From positions 3,844,001 through 3,908,000 of the forward strand of contig NZ_CP019606.1 of the NCBI RefSeq assembly GCF_001997345.1: a stretch of DNA of 64,000 nt, given 5' to 3'. This stretch comes from Tessaracoccus aquimaris. GTDB taxonomy: Bacteria; Actinomycetota; Actinomycetes; Propionibacteriales; Propionibacteriaceae. The stretch's first letter is position 1, and the number at the start of each line of letters is the position of its first letter. The notes beneath the pieces were generated by a model that was not told the DNA's origin, ran no database searches, and saw nothing but the letters and a program-made list of their open reading frames with translations. A program made the position numbers and the translations under genes. Shown in pieces: positions 25,603 to 34,406 of this stretch.

Positions 25603-26511
25603 TCAGGCGGGACGCGGCCACAGCGTCAGCAGCGTGACCTCGGGACGGTTCGCGAACCGGTACGGCGCGAACGGGGAGGTGCCGAGGCCGCCCGAGACGT
25701 GGAGGTGCGACCGCCGCCCGCCGGAGTCGTGCGTCGAGAGGCCCTTGACCCGGGCGGGGTCGATGTCGCAGTTGGTGATCAGGGCCCCGTAGCCGGGGAC
25801 GCAGACCTGGCCGCCGTGCGTGTGGCCCGCGAAGATCAGGTCCATGCCGTCGCCGGTCATGGCGTCGAGCAGTTTCAGGTACGGCGCGTGCGTTACGCCG
25901 ACGTTCAGGCCCGCGTCGGGATCGGCAGGGCCCGCGACCTGTGAGTAGTCGTCGCGGCCGTGGTGGGCGTCGTCGGTGCCGCGGAACGCGATCCGCGTGC
26001 CCGCGACGTTAAGCGTGGCGCGCCTCTCGGTCAGGTCGACCCAGCCGAGGGCCGCGAAGCCGTCGCGCAGACTCTCCCATGGCAGGTCGGCGGGCTTGGG
26101 TCGGCCGGAGTGGGAGCGGCCGTGGATCAGGTAACGCAGCGGGCTCTTGAAGACGGGGGCGTGGTAGTCGTTCGAGCCGAACACGAACACCCCCGGGACT
26201 CCACGCAGCGGAGACATGGCCTCAAGCAGCGGCGCGATGGCAGCGGCCGAGCTGATGTTGTCGCCGGTGTTGATCACCAGGTCCGGCTTGAGCCGGGTGA
26301 GGGCGCGGACGAAGTCGAGCTTGCGTGTCTGATGCGCGCTGAGGTGGAGGTCGGAGATGTGCAGCACCCTGACGGGGTCGCTACCCGGCTCGAGCGCCTC
26401 GACCTCGACGCGGCGGACGGTGTACAGGTGGGCCTCGATGAGCCCCCAACCGAAGCAGGCACCCCCGAAGGCCGCGAGGGCCGTGACGGCCCTCGCGATG
26501 GGATGGGTCAT
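25603..26511 (-). CDS. Membrane-anchored metallophosphoesterase
   Basis: Calcineurin-like phosphoesterase of 302 residues with an N-terminal membrane anchor (AVTALAAFGGACFGWGLIEA). Metal-binding motifs appear in order: SDLHL, NTGDN, FGSND (in place of the usual GNHD), VTHAP and FAGHTHGGQ. Its ATG overlaps the stop of the upstream penicillin-binding protein by one base (TGATG). The pair matches the ponA2-Rv3683 arrangement of M. tuberculosis. Likely role in envelope lipid or nucleotide phosphate metabolism; substrate unknown. Confidence 0.9.
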   Translation of the reverse strand: MTHPIARAVTALAAFGGACFGWGLIEAHLYTVRRVEVEALEPGSDPVRVLHISDLHLSAHQTRKLDFVRALTRLKPDLVINTGDNISSAAAIAPLLEAMSPLRGVPGVFVFGSNDYHAPVFKSPLRYLIHGRSHSGRPKPADLPWESLRDGFAALGWVDLTERRATLNVAGTRIAFRGTDDAHHGRDDYSQVAGPADPDAGLNVGVTHAPYLKLLDAMTGDGMDLIFAGHTHGGQVCVPGYGALITNCDIDPARVKGLSTHDSGGRRSHLHVSGGLGTSPFAPYRFANRPEVTLLTLWPRPA

Positions 26512-28904
26512 CAACGGTTCGGGTTCGCGGGTGGGGCGATCGTCGCCGGGGCCGCCGGTGGTGCCTGAGTCGCGGGGGTCGACGGTGGAGCAGTCGGCTT
26601 TGGCTGTGGCTTGGGGCCCTTCGAGATCCGCAGGTAGATCGTCGAGAACTTCTTCGCCGTCTTGCCCGCGTCGACGCCCAGGTAGGCGCCCTCGCGCGAG
26701 TCGGAGTAGACGTAGCGCTTGGCCGTCGAGAAGCCAGCGGCCTCCAGCGTGCGGCGTGCCTCCTCCATGCCCATGCCCCGAGTCGAGGGCACTGCCACCC
26801 TCTCGCCCTCGAGGATCTTCTTCGACGGGGCCGTGAACTTCGTCTTCGGCTTCCCCTCGAGCGCCGACTTCATGGCGGGGCGCCAGATCTTGCCCGCGTC
26901 GCCGCCACCGGAGCCGTTGAGGCGTCCGCCCTTGACCCGGACACCGTCGACGCTCTTGCGGTGCGTCTTGTAGTAGTCGTTGGTCTTGTCGATCGCGATC
27001 ATCGCGACGCCCGCCATCTCGGGGGTGTAGCCGGCGTACCACACGGCGGCCGCGCTGTTGGTGGTACCGGTCTTGCCCGCCTCGTCGCGGCCGTCGCGCA
27101 GCGCGGCGGGGCGTCCGGTGCCCTGCAGGGCCACCGACTTGAGGATGTGGTTGACGCCGTCGGCGACTTCCTTGGGGATCGTCTGCTTGCAGTTGGCGGA
27201 CGGGACCGCGACCTCCTTGCCGTCACGCGCGGTGACGGACTTCAGGATGATGGGGTCGCAGTGCACGCCACGGTTGGCGAACGTCGCGTAGGCCTCGGCC
27301 ATCGACAGCGGGGTGACATCCGCGACGCCGAGCACGAACGAGGGGATGTCCTGCATCGTGCGGAGGTCCTTGCCGTCGGCGAGCTTCACGCCCGCGTTCT
27401 TGGCCATGTCGATGCCAGCGCAGATGCCGGTGTCGCGCTCCAACTGGATGAAGTAGGTGTTCACCGAGTTCCGGGAGGCGGCCATCATGTCGATGACGCC
27501 GTAGCCCTTCTTGAACTGGTTCTGGGGCGTCCAGTCCTGGTTGAACTTGAACGGGCCGGTGCAGTTCTTGAACGTGGAGCCCTTGAACTGCATGGTGCCC
27601 GGCGCGTCGTAGGTCTTGTCAGGGGTCATGCCCTGGCTGAGCGCGGAGGCGAGGATGAACGGCTTGAACGTCGAGCCTGCCTGGAAGCCCTCGATGCCGC
27701 CCATGCCCTTCTCGACGTTGTAGTTGTAGTAGCTCTCGCCCTTGCCCTTGTCGTCGCCCATCACGGGCCGCGACTGCGCCATTGCCACGATCAGGCCGGT
27801 GCTCGGCTGGATCAGCACTGTGTTGGCGAGCACCGGGTCGGTCGGGGCGACCATCGAGGCGACCGCGGCCTCGGCGGAGGCCTGCGCGGCCGGGTCGATC
27901 AGGGTGTGGATCTGGAGGCCGCCGCGGTTGAGGTAGTTGGTGCGCTCCTGCTCGTCCTTGCCCATGCTCGGCATCTTGTCGGAGAGGAGGGTGCGCTTCA
28001 CGTAGTCGCAGAGGAACGGGTACGGCGACGACACGCAGCCCTTGGCCGTGCGCTGCACCTTCGCGGGGTCGAACGTGACCTCGGCCTTGGCCGCGTCGAC
28101 GTCCTCCTTGGTGGACATGCCCCACTTGACCATCTGGTTCAGGACGACGTCGCGGCGATCCATCGCCTTGTCGAGATTCTTGGTCGGGTTCAGCGCGACC
28201 GGGTTCTGCACCAGGCCCGCCAGCATCGCCGACTGGCCGAGCGTCAGATTCTTCGCGTCGACGTTGAAGTAGTGCTTCGCGGCGGCCTGCACGCCGTAGG
28301 CACCGTCGCCGTAGTAGGCGATGTTCAGGTACCGCTCGAGGATCTGATCCTTCGTGAGACGCTCCTCGAGTGCCATCGCATAGCGGGCCTCGATGATCTT
28401 GCGCTCGATGCTCACCTCATCGGCCTTGCGGCGGGCGACCTCGTCGTTGGCGGCAACGGCCATCTCGATGCGGACCATCTTGACGTACTGCTGCGTCAGC
28501 GTCGACGCGCCCTGGGTGTCGCCTGCGACGGTCTTGAGGAACGCGCGCCCGAAGCCCTGGAAGTCGATCGCGCCGTGCTCGTAGAAGCGGTGGTCCTCGA
28601 TCGCCAACTGGGCGTCCTGCATGTTCGGCGAGATCTCGCTGAGCGGGACGTAGACGCGGTTCTCGTCGAAGAACGTCGCGAGCAGTTTCCCGTCGGCCAT
28701 GAACACCTCGGAGCGCTGATGCTGCGGGGGCGTTTCGAGGTCGGCGGGGATGTCGTCGAGCGCGCTCACTGCCATCTTTGCTCCGCTACCCAGCAGGGCG
28801 GTGAACGGAACCGCCAAGCCCGAGACGAGTAGACCGGCAAGCACGCTGACCGCCAGGAACATGAGGAATGAGTAAGCCTTCTGGCTGAGGGAGGCAGACT
28901 TCAT
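26511..28904 (-). CDS. Bifunctional class A penicillin-binding protein with PASTA domain (PonA2-like)
   Basis: Peptidoglycan synthase, 797 residues. A cytoplasmic stub and one N-terminal membrane helix precede a GT51 transglycosylase domain (IEDHRFYEHGAIDFQGFGRA, then GASTLTQQYVKM). The transpeptidase domain has SxxK in GSTFKPF near residue 410, SxN in SRNSVNT and KTGTTN near residue 609. One PASTA-like domain (VAVPSTRGMGMEEARRTLE) and a Pro/Thr/Ala-rich tail follow. Divergent from whiB4, as in mycobacteria. TAAGAT seven bases before the ATG suggests a leaderless mRNA. Confidence 0.94.
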   Translation of the reverse strand: MKSASLSQKAYSFLMFLAVSVLAGLLVSGLAVPFTALLGSGAKMAVSALDDIPADLETPPQHQRSEVFMADGKLLATFFDENRVYVPLSEISPNMQDAQLAIEDHRFYEHGAIDFQGFGRAFLKTVAGDTQGASTLTQQYVKMVRIEMAVAANDEVARRKADEVSIERKIIEARYAMALEERLTKDQILERYLNIAYYGDGAYGVQAAAKHYFNVDAKNLTLGQSAMLAGLVQNPVALNPTKNLDKAMDRRDVVLNQMVKWGMSTKEDVDAAKAEVTFDPAKVQRTAKGCVSSPYPFLCDYVKRTLLSDKMPSMGKDEQERTNYLNRGGLQIHTLIDPAAQASAEAAVASMVAPTDPVLANTVLIQPSTGLIVAMAQSRPVMGDDKGKGESYYNYNVEKGMGGIEGFQAGSTFKPFILASALSQGMTPDKTYDAPGTMQFKGSTFKNCTGPFKFNQDWTPQNQFKKGYGVIDMMAASRNSVNTYFIQLERDTGICAGIDMAKNAGVKLADGKDLRTMQDIPSFVLGVADVTPLSMAEAYATFANRGVHCDPIILKSVTARDGKEVAVPSANCKQTIPKEVADGVNHILKSVALQGTGRPAALRDGRDEAGKTGTTNSAAAVWYAGYTPEMAGVAMIAIDKTNDYYKTHRKSVDGVRVKGGRLNGSGGGDAGKIWRPAMKSALEGKPKTKFTAPSKKILEGERVAVPSTRGMGMEEARRTLEAAGFSTAKRYVYSDSREGAYLGVDAGKTAKKFSTIYLRISKGPKPQPKPTAPPSTPATQAPPAAPATIAPPANPNR

Positions 28905-28911
28905 GGCGCCT

Positions 28912-28917
28912 ATCTTA
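28912..28917 (-). promoter_or_regulatory. -10 element (TAAGAT) for leaderless PBP gene
   Basis: Minus-strand TAAGAT ends seven bases before ATG 28904, with no ribosome-binding site. It faces the whiB4 promoter across about 85 bases. Confidence 0.5.
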
Positions 28918-29042
28918 CGTGACGAGCCCCAAGACCCTGGTTTCGGCCTTGACAGGGGAAGTTGAGAAAAATGGCACTGTTGCGTTGCGCGGTGGATGCG
29001 CTAGCGTCTGTGGCACACGGACTGCGCGAAGGAGGGCAGCAC

Positions 29043-29357
29043 ATGTCTCTTGCGGAAGCTAGCGAATGGACGCTGCAGGCCAAGTGTCGAGATTTGGCAG
29101 ACGCACTTTTCCCGGAGGGTAAGGACCAGAAACGGGCTAGATCGGTATGCATGGGTTGCCCGGTGCGATCCGAGTGCCTCGCAGAGGCCCTGGACAACCA
29201 GATCGAGTGGGGCGTCTGGGGTGGCATGACCGAACGTGAACGTCGGGCCTTGCTTCGTTCCCGGCCCGACATCGAGTCGTGGCACGACGTCCTGGTCAAC
29301 TACGGCGATTCGTCCGACGCGACGATCAGGATCTTCCCGAGCCATCGGCTGAGCTGA
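29043..29357 (+). CDS. whiB4: WhiB-family iron-sulfur regulator, WhiB4-like
   Basis: A [4Fe-4S] cluster protein of 104 residues that senses O2/NO and redox state. The four cluster ligands are Cys15, Cys36, Cys39 and Cys45; the turn is GVWGGMTERERRALL, followed by a basic tract. The extended tail PDIESWHDVLVNYG resembles WhiB4 rather than WhiB1/2. Position, divergent from a PonA2-like gene, supports WhiB4. ATG 29043 follows GAAGGAGGG. A -35/-10 pair TTGCGT (28980) / TAGCGT (29002) with 16-base spacing is visible. Confidence 0.9.
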   Translation: MSLAEASEWTLQAKCRDLADALFPEGKDQKRARSVCMGCPVRSECLAEALDNQIEWGVWGGMTERERRALLRSRPDIESWHDVLVNYGDSSDATIRIFPSHRLS

Positions 29358-29371
29358 GTCGCCAAGGCGGC

Positions 29372-30004
29372 TCAGTCGCGCATGTAGCGCTCCGGGATGG
29401 CGACCTCGCGTCCGACGTCCCACGGCCGGTCCCACCCTGCCAACTCGAGCACCCAGTCGACCAGGTGCGCCGTCAGGCCCCAGATGAACTGCTCGCCCAG
29501 GATGAAGGCGGGGCCGGAGAAGCCGCTCGGATGTTTGCCGGTGACCCGCACCTCCGCGGAGGCGAGTTGCGAGATCCGGTAGTCGTGCACCGCGCCGGTC
29601 TCGGCGGGGTCGACGGCGTGGAGGTGCTGACCGCCGTCCCAGGTGGCGATGACGGTGGTCACGTCGTAGCGCGAGGCGGGCACCCAGAGCGCTGGCAGTT
29701 CCCCGAGCAGTCGCACCTGGCCCCGGTCGAGGCCGATCTCCTCGTTGGCCTCCCGCAGCGCGGTGTCTGCCCTGTCGACGTCCCCCGGATCGACCCGGCC
29801 GCCCGGCAGCGCGATCTGGCCGGCGTGCCTGCGCAGCGTCTCTGCCCGCGTGACGAACGTGAGGCTCGGGTCCGGGGCGTCGGTCAGCAGCATCAGCACA
29901 GCCGCGGATCGTTCCCCCTTCGGCGTCCTGTCCATCCCGATCGAGCGCACCGGAGGTGGGGTCACCAGCGCGCGCTCCAACCGCTGGAAGGTGGGATCCG
30001 TCAC
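29372..30004 (-). CDS. NUDIX hydrolase, CoA pyrophosphatase-like
   Basis: Nucleotide-diphosphate hydrolase of 210 residues. It has the UPF0035 signature that marks CoA pyrophosphatases (TRAETLRRHAGQIALPGGR) running directly into the NUDIX box, which ends REANEEIGL. CoA or a related coenzyme is the likely substrate. It overlaps the TlpA-like gene by four bases and is downstream of nth in the same run, the order seen in M. tuberculosis (Rv3672c-Rv3674c). Confidence 0.9.
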   Translation of the reverse strand: MTDPTFQRLERALVTPPPVRSIGMDRTPKGERSAAVLMLLTDAPDPSLTFVTRAETLRRHAGQIALPGGRVDPGDVDRADTALREANEEIGLDRGQVRLLGELPALWVPASRYDVTTVIATWDGGQHLHAVDPAETGAVHDYRISQLASAEVRVTGKHPSGFSGPAFILGEQFIWGLTAHLVDWVLELAGWDRPWDVGREVAIPERYMRD

Positions 30005-30609
30005 GGCGTCACCCCCAGGTACTCGTGGGCGAGGTCCTTCAACTGTTCCTCAGACTCCAGCACCCCCGGGTGCACACCCGCGATCTTGCCGTCCGCCGTC
30101 ACGAAGATCGTCGTTGGCAGCCCAGGCACCCTCAGCGGTCCCTGCAGCGACTTCGTCTGATCCATCACATGCGGGTAGCGCCAACCGACCAGGTCGGCGA
30201 ACTCGAGCGCCCAGTCAGGCTTGTCGTCGTCGTAGTTGATGCCGAGGAAGGTGACGCCCTCAAGGTCGGCGAGCGCCGCGCGCAGGTAGGGCGACTCCTC
30301 CCTGCACGGAGCGCACCACTGTGCCCACAGGTTGATGATCATGGGTTCGCGGGGAAGGCCCGCCAGGTTCACCACGGTGTCGCTTCCGAGGCACAGCAGC
30401 GCGGTCCTTGGAAGCCCGCCGTCGATCTGTTCGGCGGCCGGATCGGTCGTGGGGCAGTCGGGCAGCCCGTACCCGACGCGCAGTTCCTCGAGCCGCTGCT
30501 GGGGGACGGGGGGACTGGCGGGCATCCCGGTCGGGACGGTCGGGGCACAGGCGACCAGCCACAGCGTTGCCGCGGCGGCCACCAGTAGCGACATGGTCCT
30601 CATCGCCAC
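30001..30609 (-). CDS. TlpA/ResA-like thioredoxin lipoprotein
   Basis: Extracytoplasmic thiol-disulfide reductase of 202 residues. Signal peptide SLLVAAAATLWLVAC has a lipobox-like LVAC, so it is probably a lipoprotein. The thioredoxin domain has the redox motif WCAPC in INLWAQWCAPCREESP and cis-Pro in VPGLPTTIFV. Likely keeps secreted proteins or cytochrome c maturation factors reduced. GTG 30609 is used here; ATG 30603 is a close alternative. Overlaps the NUDIX gene, 12 bases after nth. Confidence 0.9.
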   Translation of the reverse strand: MAMRTMSLLVAAAATLWLVACAPTVPTGMPASPPVPQQRLEELRVGYGLPDCPTTDPAAEQIDGGLPRTALLCLGSDTVVNLAGLPREPMIINLWAQWCAPCREESPYLRAALADLEGVTFLGINYDDDKPDWALEFADLVGWRYPHVMDQTKSLQGPLRVPGLPTTIFVTADGKIAGVHPGVLESEEQLKDLAHEYLGVTP

Positions 30610-30621
30610 CGAGCGTACCTG

Positions 30622-31293
30622 TCAGGCGCGCGGCTCCCGAATGAGCGCGGCGGCCTTCACGGGATCCTGCTCGCCGAGGTCGCGGCTCGGGCACAGGTCG
30701 TTGACGACGCATGCTCCGCATGCCGGGTTGCGGGCGTGGCAGCAGCGACGACCGTGCCAGATGACCCGGTGGCACACCATCACCCACTCGGACGGCGGGA
30801 ACAGGTCGCCGACGGCGCGCTCGACGTCGTCGGGTTTGGTGCTCGCCACCCAGCCGAACCGGTTCGAGAGCCGGATCAGGTGCGTGTCGGGTGTGATGCC
30901 CGGCACCCCGAAGGCGTTGCCGAGCACCACGTTCGCCGTCTTGCGCCCCACGCCGGGGAGCGTGACGAGTTCGTCGAGCGTGCCAGGAACCTCGCCGTCG
31001 AAGTCGTCGACGATGCGGCGCGCGGCGGCGATGATGGCGGTGGTCTTGTTCCGGAAGAATCCGACCGGTTGGATGATCTCCTCGACGTCGGAGGCCTCGG
31101 CCTCCGCGAGGGCGCGCGCGTCGGGGTAGCGCCGGAAGAGGTCGACCGTCACGGCGTTGACGCGCCGGTCGGTCGACTGCGCCGACAAGATGGTGGCGAT
31201 CAGCAACTCGTAGGCCGAGGTGAAGTCGAGCTCGGCCCGTGCTTCTGGGTACTCGGCCGCGAGCGCCTGGTTGATCGCCTCCGGCTGGTCCAT
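30622..31293 (-). CDS. nth: Endonuclease III (thymine-glycol DNA glycosylase/AP lyase)
   Basis: Base-excision repair enzyme of 223 residues for oxidised pyrimidines. The helix-hairpin-helix LPGVGRKTANVVL carries the catalytic Lys, the catalytic Asp is in PDTHLIRLSNR (the residue before it is Pro where most have Val), and the [4Fe-4S] loop has CX6CX2CX5C (second Cys of CCHARNPACGACVVNDLC onward). Its ATG overlaps the ridA stop (TGATG), so it is translated from the same transcript. Confidence 0.95.
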   Translation of the reverse strand: MDQPEAINQALAAEYPEARAELDFTSAYELLIATILSAQSTDRRVNAVTVDLFRRYPDARALAEAEASDVEEIIQPVGFFRNKTTAIIAAARRIVDDFDGEVPGTLDELVTLPGVGRKTANVVLGNAFGVPGITPDTHLIRLSNRFGWVASTKPDDVERAVGDLFPPSEWVMVCHRVIWHGRRCCHARNPACGACVVNDLCPSRDLGEQDPVKAAALIREPRA

Positions 31294-31747
31294 CAGGCCT
31301 CGACGACCAGTTCCAGTTCGACCGCCGCGTCGAGCGGCAGGACGGAGACCCCCACCGCGCTGCGCACGTGGACCCCCTGCTCGCCGAAGATCTCACCGAG
31401 CAGCAGCGAGGCGCCATTGGCGACGGCGGGCTGGCCCGTGAACTCCGGGTCGCTCGCGACGAACACCACGACCTTGACGACGCGTCGGATCCGGTCGATC
31501 CCGCCCGCCAGGTCGGCGACCGCCGCGATCGCGTTGAGCGCTGCGACCCGGGCTGCCGCAGCGGCGTCATCGGGGAGACGTCCCTGCCGACCTTGCCGGT
31601 CGCCGTCAGGGCGCCGTCGACCATCGGGAGCTGCCCGGAGGTCCAGATCTGATCGCCGGTGCGGGTCGCGGGGACGTAGGCGGCGACGGGGGCCGCGACG
31701 GGCGGCAGGACGATCCCCAGCCGCTCAAGGGCCTCGGAGAACGCCAT
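31293..31747 (-). CDS. RidA family (enamine/imine deaminase-like) protein, apparent 1-nt deletion
   Basis: RidA/YjgF family member of about 151 residues, thought to hydrolyse reactive enamines. The N-terminal 55 residues (EALERLGIVLPPVAAPVAAY, TSGQLPMVDG) are in one frame and the remainder (VSVLPLDAAVELELVVEA) in another. The break is at 31572-31575, where the coding strand reads TCCCCGAT and one more C gives SPDDAAAAARVAAL. Stop overlaps nth and start overlaps the DUF4177 stop (TGATG both times), an arrangement that needs the intact reading. Matches Rv3678c position. Confidence 0.85.
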
Positions 31748-31905
31748 CACTGGGCGATCGGGCGCTTGAAGTAGCCGACGAGCGTGTCGGGGTTCGGGCC
31801 GGGCGCGAGCTGGATCAGCTCCCAGCCGTCCGAACCGAAGTTGTTGAGCAGCTGCTGTGCCACGTGCGAGAGGATCGGCGCGACGAAGTATTCCCATTTG
31901 GTCAT
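31747..31905 (-). CDS. DUF4177-like small protein, 52 aa
   Basis: Short protein with the DUF4177 pattern KWEYFVAPI...LLNNFGSDGWELIQLAPG. Such tiny proteins precede ridA in many actinobacteria. Start at ATG 31905 (MTKWEYF) is chosen because homology-like sequence begins there; CAGGCT six bases upstream may be a -10 box. TGATG overlap with ridA. Function unknown. Confidence 0.82.
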   Translation of the reverse strand: MTKWEYFVAPILSHVAQQLLNNFGSDGWELIQLAPGPNPDTLVGYFKRPIAQ

Positions 31906-31973
31906 GGGGCTAGCCTGCCAGGTCGGCTGGCGCGCCACCAGTGCACCCGAGGCGTCGACCTCGGGCGGCCAGG

Positions 31974-32459
31974 TCAGGGGAGGTCGCCCTCTTCCGCGTC
32001 GCGGAAGCGGGGCAGGTTCGAGGGCTTGATGGCCACCTCGGATCCCTTCCCGCGCGACGCGATCGCGTCGACGACCGCGTCAAGGGTCGCCTTCGCCTCG
32101 CTGATGGTGGCCTCGGGCTTCTTCACCTGGGAGAACTTGCCCCTGCCGAGCGTGAACAGCACTCCTGCGACGAGCACCGAGAACAGCACCGAGATCACGA
32201 AGCCGAGGGTGAAGGATCCCCATGGGCCGATCGGCGTGATCGAGTGCAGCAGCAGACCGACGGCAAGCGCCACGACGATCACCAACATCCACAGCGCGTG
32301 GAAGAGGAACACTGCGGCCCCGGCGAAGAACCCGGCGCCCAGGCCCGCGGCCTTCGCCGTCGGCTTGAGTTCCGCTGCTGCCAGCTCGGACTCCTTGGAG
32401 ACGAAGTCGGCGACGGCGTCCTTGATCTCCACCAGTGGGTGGCGTGGCTCGATTGGCAT
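31974..32459 (-). CDS. Phage-holin-superfamily (holin-X like) membrane protein
   Basis: A 161-residue protein with an N-terminal amphipathic helix (IKDAVADFVSKESELAAAELK), two membrane helices (GAAVFLFHALWMLVIVVALA and LGFVISVLFSVLVAGVLF) and a charged tail. This is the actinobacterial holin-X-type family, widespread in non-prophage chromosomes; the role is unknown and no lysis gene is near. ATG 32459 follows GGAAGGAG. Confidence 0.8.
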   Translation of the reverse strand: MPIEPRHPLVEIKDAVADFVSKESELAAAELKPTAKAAGLGAGFFAGAAVFLFHALWMLVIVVALAVGLLLHSITPIGPWGSFTLGFVISVLFSVLVAGVLFTLGRGKFSQVKKPEATISEAKATLDAVVDAIASRGKGSEVAIKPSNLPRFRDAEEGDLP

Positions 32460-32519
32460 GGGGCTCCTTCCGCAGGTGTCAGCCTAGTGCGGTCTGCGTC
32501 CGGCCACTACCCGTGGGGG

Positions 32520-33272
32520 CTAGTTGGGGTCACAGGGGATGGCGAGGGCGCTCTCGGGAAGCACGACCGGGCCGGTCAGTTCCTCGTGGTTGACCCATGC
32601 CCTGCAGCAGACCATCTGGAACGGCAGCCGCAGGCTCTCACCGGGTCGCACCGCACCGTCGAACAGCTCGCTGACCTGGGACAACAGCCCCGCCAGTTGG
32701 TCGGGTGCCAGGTTTGATGCCAGCGGTTGCGCCCGCACCAGGTTGAGCAGGTCCGCGTGGCTGACGTCCTGCCAGACCCTGAACGCGCGCTCCTCGACCT
32801 CGGGAAAGTACTTGCTCTCGCGCAGCCGGGCGAGGCTCTCGTGACCGTAGTTGCCCTTCATGGCCATCGGATCGAATCGCCTCAGCAGGGCGGCGAGCCT
32901 GCGCACCCACGGCACCGAGTCGTCCCGGATCAGGTACGAGGCGCTGAGGCAGCCACCGGGGCGGAGCACCCGGGCGATCTGGGGGAGCGCCTCGGCAAGG
33001 TCCAGTCGGTGCAGCCTCTGATGCGTGAAGACGACCTCGAACTGGAACGGGTCGGTCGGGATGGCCTCGGGGCGGGCGAGCAGCGCCGTGATCCGGGGCA
33101 TCGCGTTCAGGGAGCCGACGACACGTGGGTCGTCACTCAGGGCGAAGACCGCGTGGCCTGCCCGGTCGAGCCGCTTCGGCCAGGACACGTCCCCGGCGAG
33201 CACCAGGCCGCGGACACCTCGCCACACGGACAGCCAGTCGACGGCCTCTGTGGGGATGGCGGTTCGGCTCAT
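32520..33272 (-). CDS. Methyltransferase-fold protein with degenerate SAM motif
   Basis: A 250-residue protein with the Methyltransf_11 layout: a strand-helix start (VRGLVLAGDVSWPKRLDRAG), an acidic end of strand 2 (FALSDDP), the central FEVVFTHQRLHRLDLAEALP and RVLRPGGCLSASYLI. The glycine-rich SAM motif is replaced by LAGDVSW, so enzymatic activity is doubtful. ATG 33272 follows AAAGGA. Divergent from the tad locus with 135 bases between them. Confidence 0.72.
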   Translation of the reverse strand: MSRTAIPTEAVDWLSVWRGVRGLVLAGDVSWPKRLDRAGHAVFALSDDPRVVGSLNAMPRITALLARPEAIPTDPFQFEVVFTHQRLHRLDLAEALPQIARVLRPGGCLSASYLIRDDSVPWVRRLAALLRRFDPMAMKGNYGHESLARLRESKYFPEVEERAFRVWQDVSHADLLNLVRAQPLASNLAPDQLAGLLSQVSELFDGAVRPGESLRLPFQMVCCRAWVNHEELTGPVVLPESALAIPCDPN

Positions 33273-33407
33273 GGTGTCCTTTCGGCGGTCGACGGGTCCG
33301 AACCAGGGTAACCGGGTCGCCCGGAACTTGGCGCCAGCGACCCGGGGATATCCACAGCCTGTGGCGGGAGGTGAAAGGTCCCTGGAGATGCGGCGAAACA
33401 TCGGGGC

Positions 33408-34406
33408 ATGGAACCACATGTGTTGCTGTGCACCAGGGACCCGTCGGTGGTCGAGGCGGTCGAGGTGAGCGCCGCGACGCAGCAGATCGAACTGCGCGTC
33501 GTGGCAGACGCGGCCGAACTGCGGGCGGCGTGGCCCGCGGCCGTCGTGCGGCTGCTCGGGGTCGACGCGGCCTCCAGGTGGGGCGCCGTCGGCCCCGGCG
33601 AGGCGTACGTCGTGGGCGGGCCTGCCGCAGAGTTGACGCGCTGCTCGGCGGAGTTGAGCCTCCCGGTGCTTCCCCTGCCCGACGAGTCGGGACGGCTGGC
33701 TGCCGTGCTGGCAGGCTCCGCCCGTGGCCCGACGCGTGGGGGGCGGGTGCTCGCTCTCGTCGGGGCCTCTGGCGGCCTCGGCGTCAGCACGCTCGCCGCC
33801 TCGCTCGCGCTGCTCGCCGCGCGCTCAGGCACCTCGGCGGGGGTCGTCGACCTGGCACCGGCGAGCGGCGGCCTCGACCTGCTGCTCGGTGCCGAGACGG
33901 TGGAGGGGGTGCGCTGGCCCGACCTGGCGCTGGCACGCGGCGAGTTGGGCGACCTGCGCCCCCTGCTTCCGCAGGTTGCCGACGTGGCCCTCCTGGCGCA
34001 GGCCCGCGGGGTCGGCCCGCCGCCTTCGGGCGACGCGGTCGACGCCGTCGTCTCGGCCCTGGCCGCGTCAACGGACCTGACGGTCCTCGACTCCGGCCGG
34101 TCCGGCGCGCCGCGCGGGGTCGACCAGACGCTGCTGGTGGTCGGAGCCGACGTGCGCTCGGTCGCGGCGGCGCAGATGCTCGACCCCGAGCTGCGCCCGA
34201 GCGCCTTTGTCGCGCGGAGCGGGCCGGGCCGGAGGGTGCCCGCAGCGGTGATGTCGCGGACACTCGGCCTGGAATGCGCGGGCGAGATCGGTCACGACAA
34301 GGCCCTTCCGCGGCTCGCCGAGATGGGCCTGCCTCCGTTGCCCGGCCCTGCCCGGCGCTTCCGCCGCGATGTCGCCGCGCTGCTCAGGTGGCTGCTCGAT
34401 GCCTGA
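33408..34406 (+). CDS. Ssd/CpaE-like MinD-family protein at head of tad locus
   Basis: A 332-residue ParA/MinD-like protein, corresponding to Rv3660c (Ssd) and to CpaE, which localises the Tad pilus machine. The P-loop is GASGGLGVSTLAASLALLA; it lacks the signature Lys of the deviant Walker A (GG.GKS/T), so ATP hydrolysis may be weak or absent. An N-terminal receiver-like region of about 100 residues precedes it. Its end overlaps tadA by eight bases. Confidence 0.87.
   Translation: MEPHVLLCTRDPSVVEAVEVSAATQQIELRVVADAAELRAAWPAAVVRLLGVDAASRWGAVGPGEAYVVGGPAAELTRCSAELSLPVLPLPDESGRLAAVLAGSARGPTRGGRVLALVGASGGLGVSTLAASLALLAARSGTSAGVVDLAPASGGLDLLLGAETVEGVRWPDLALARGELGDLRPLLPQVADVALLAQARGVGPPPSGDAVDAVVSALAASTDLTVLDSGRSGAPRGVDQTLLVVGADVRSVAAAQMLDPELRPSAFVARSGPGRRVPAAVMSRTLGLECAGEIGHDKALPRLAEMGLPPLPGPARRFRRDVAALLRWLLDA

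Noticed and set aside
31974..32459. Holin-like gene as sign of a prophage
   Set aside because: No integrase, terminase, capsid or lysin genes nearby; the family is common in ordinary actinobacterial chromosomes.
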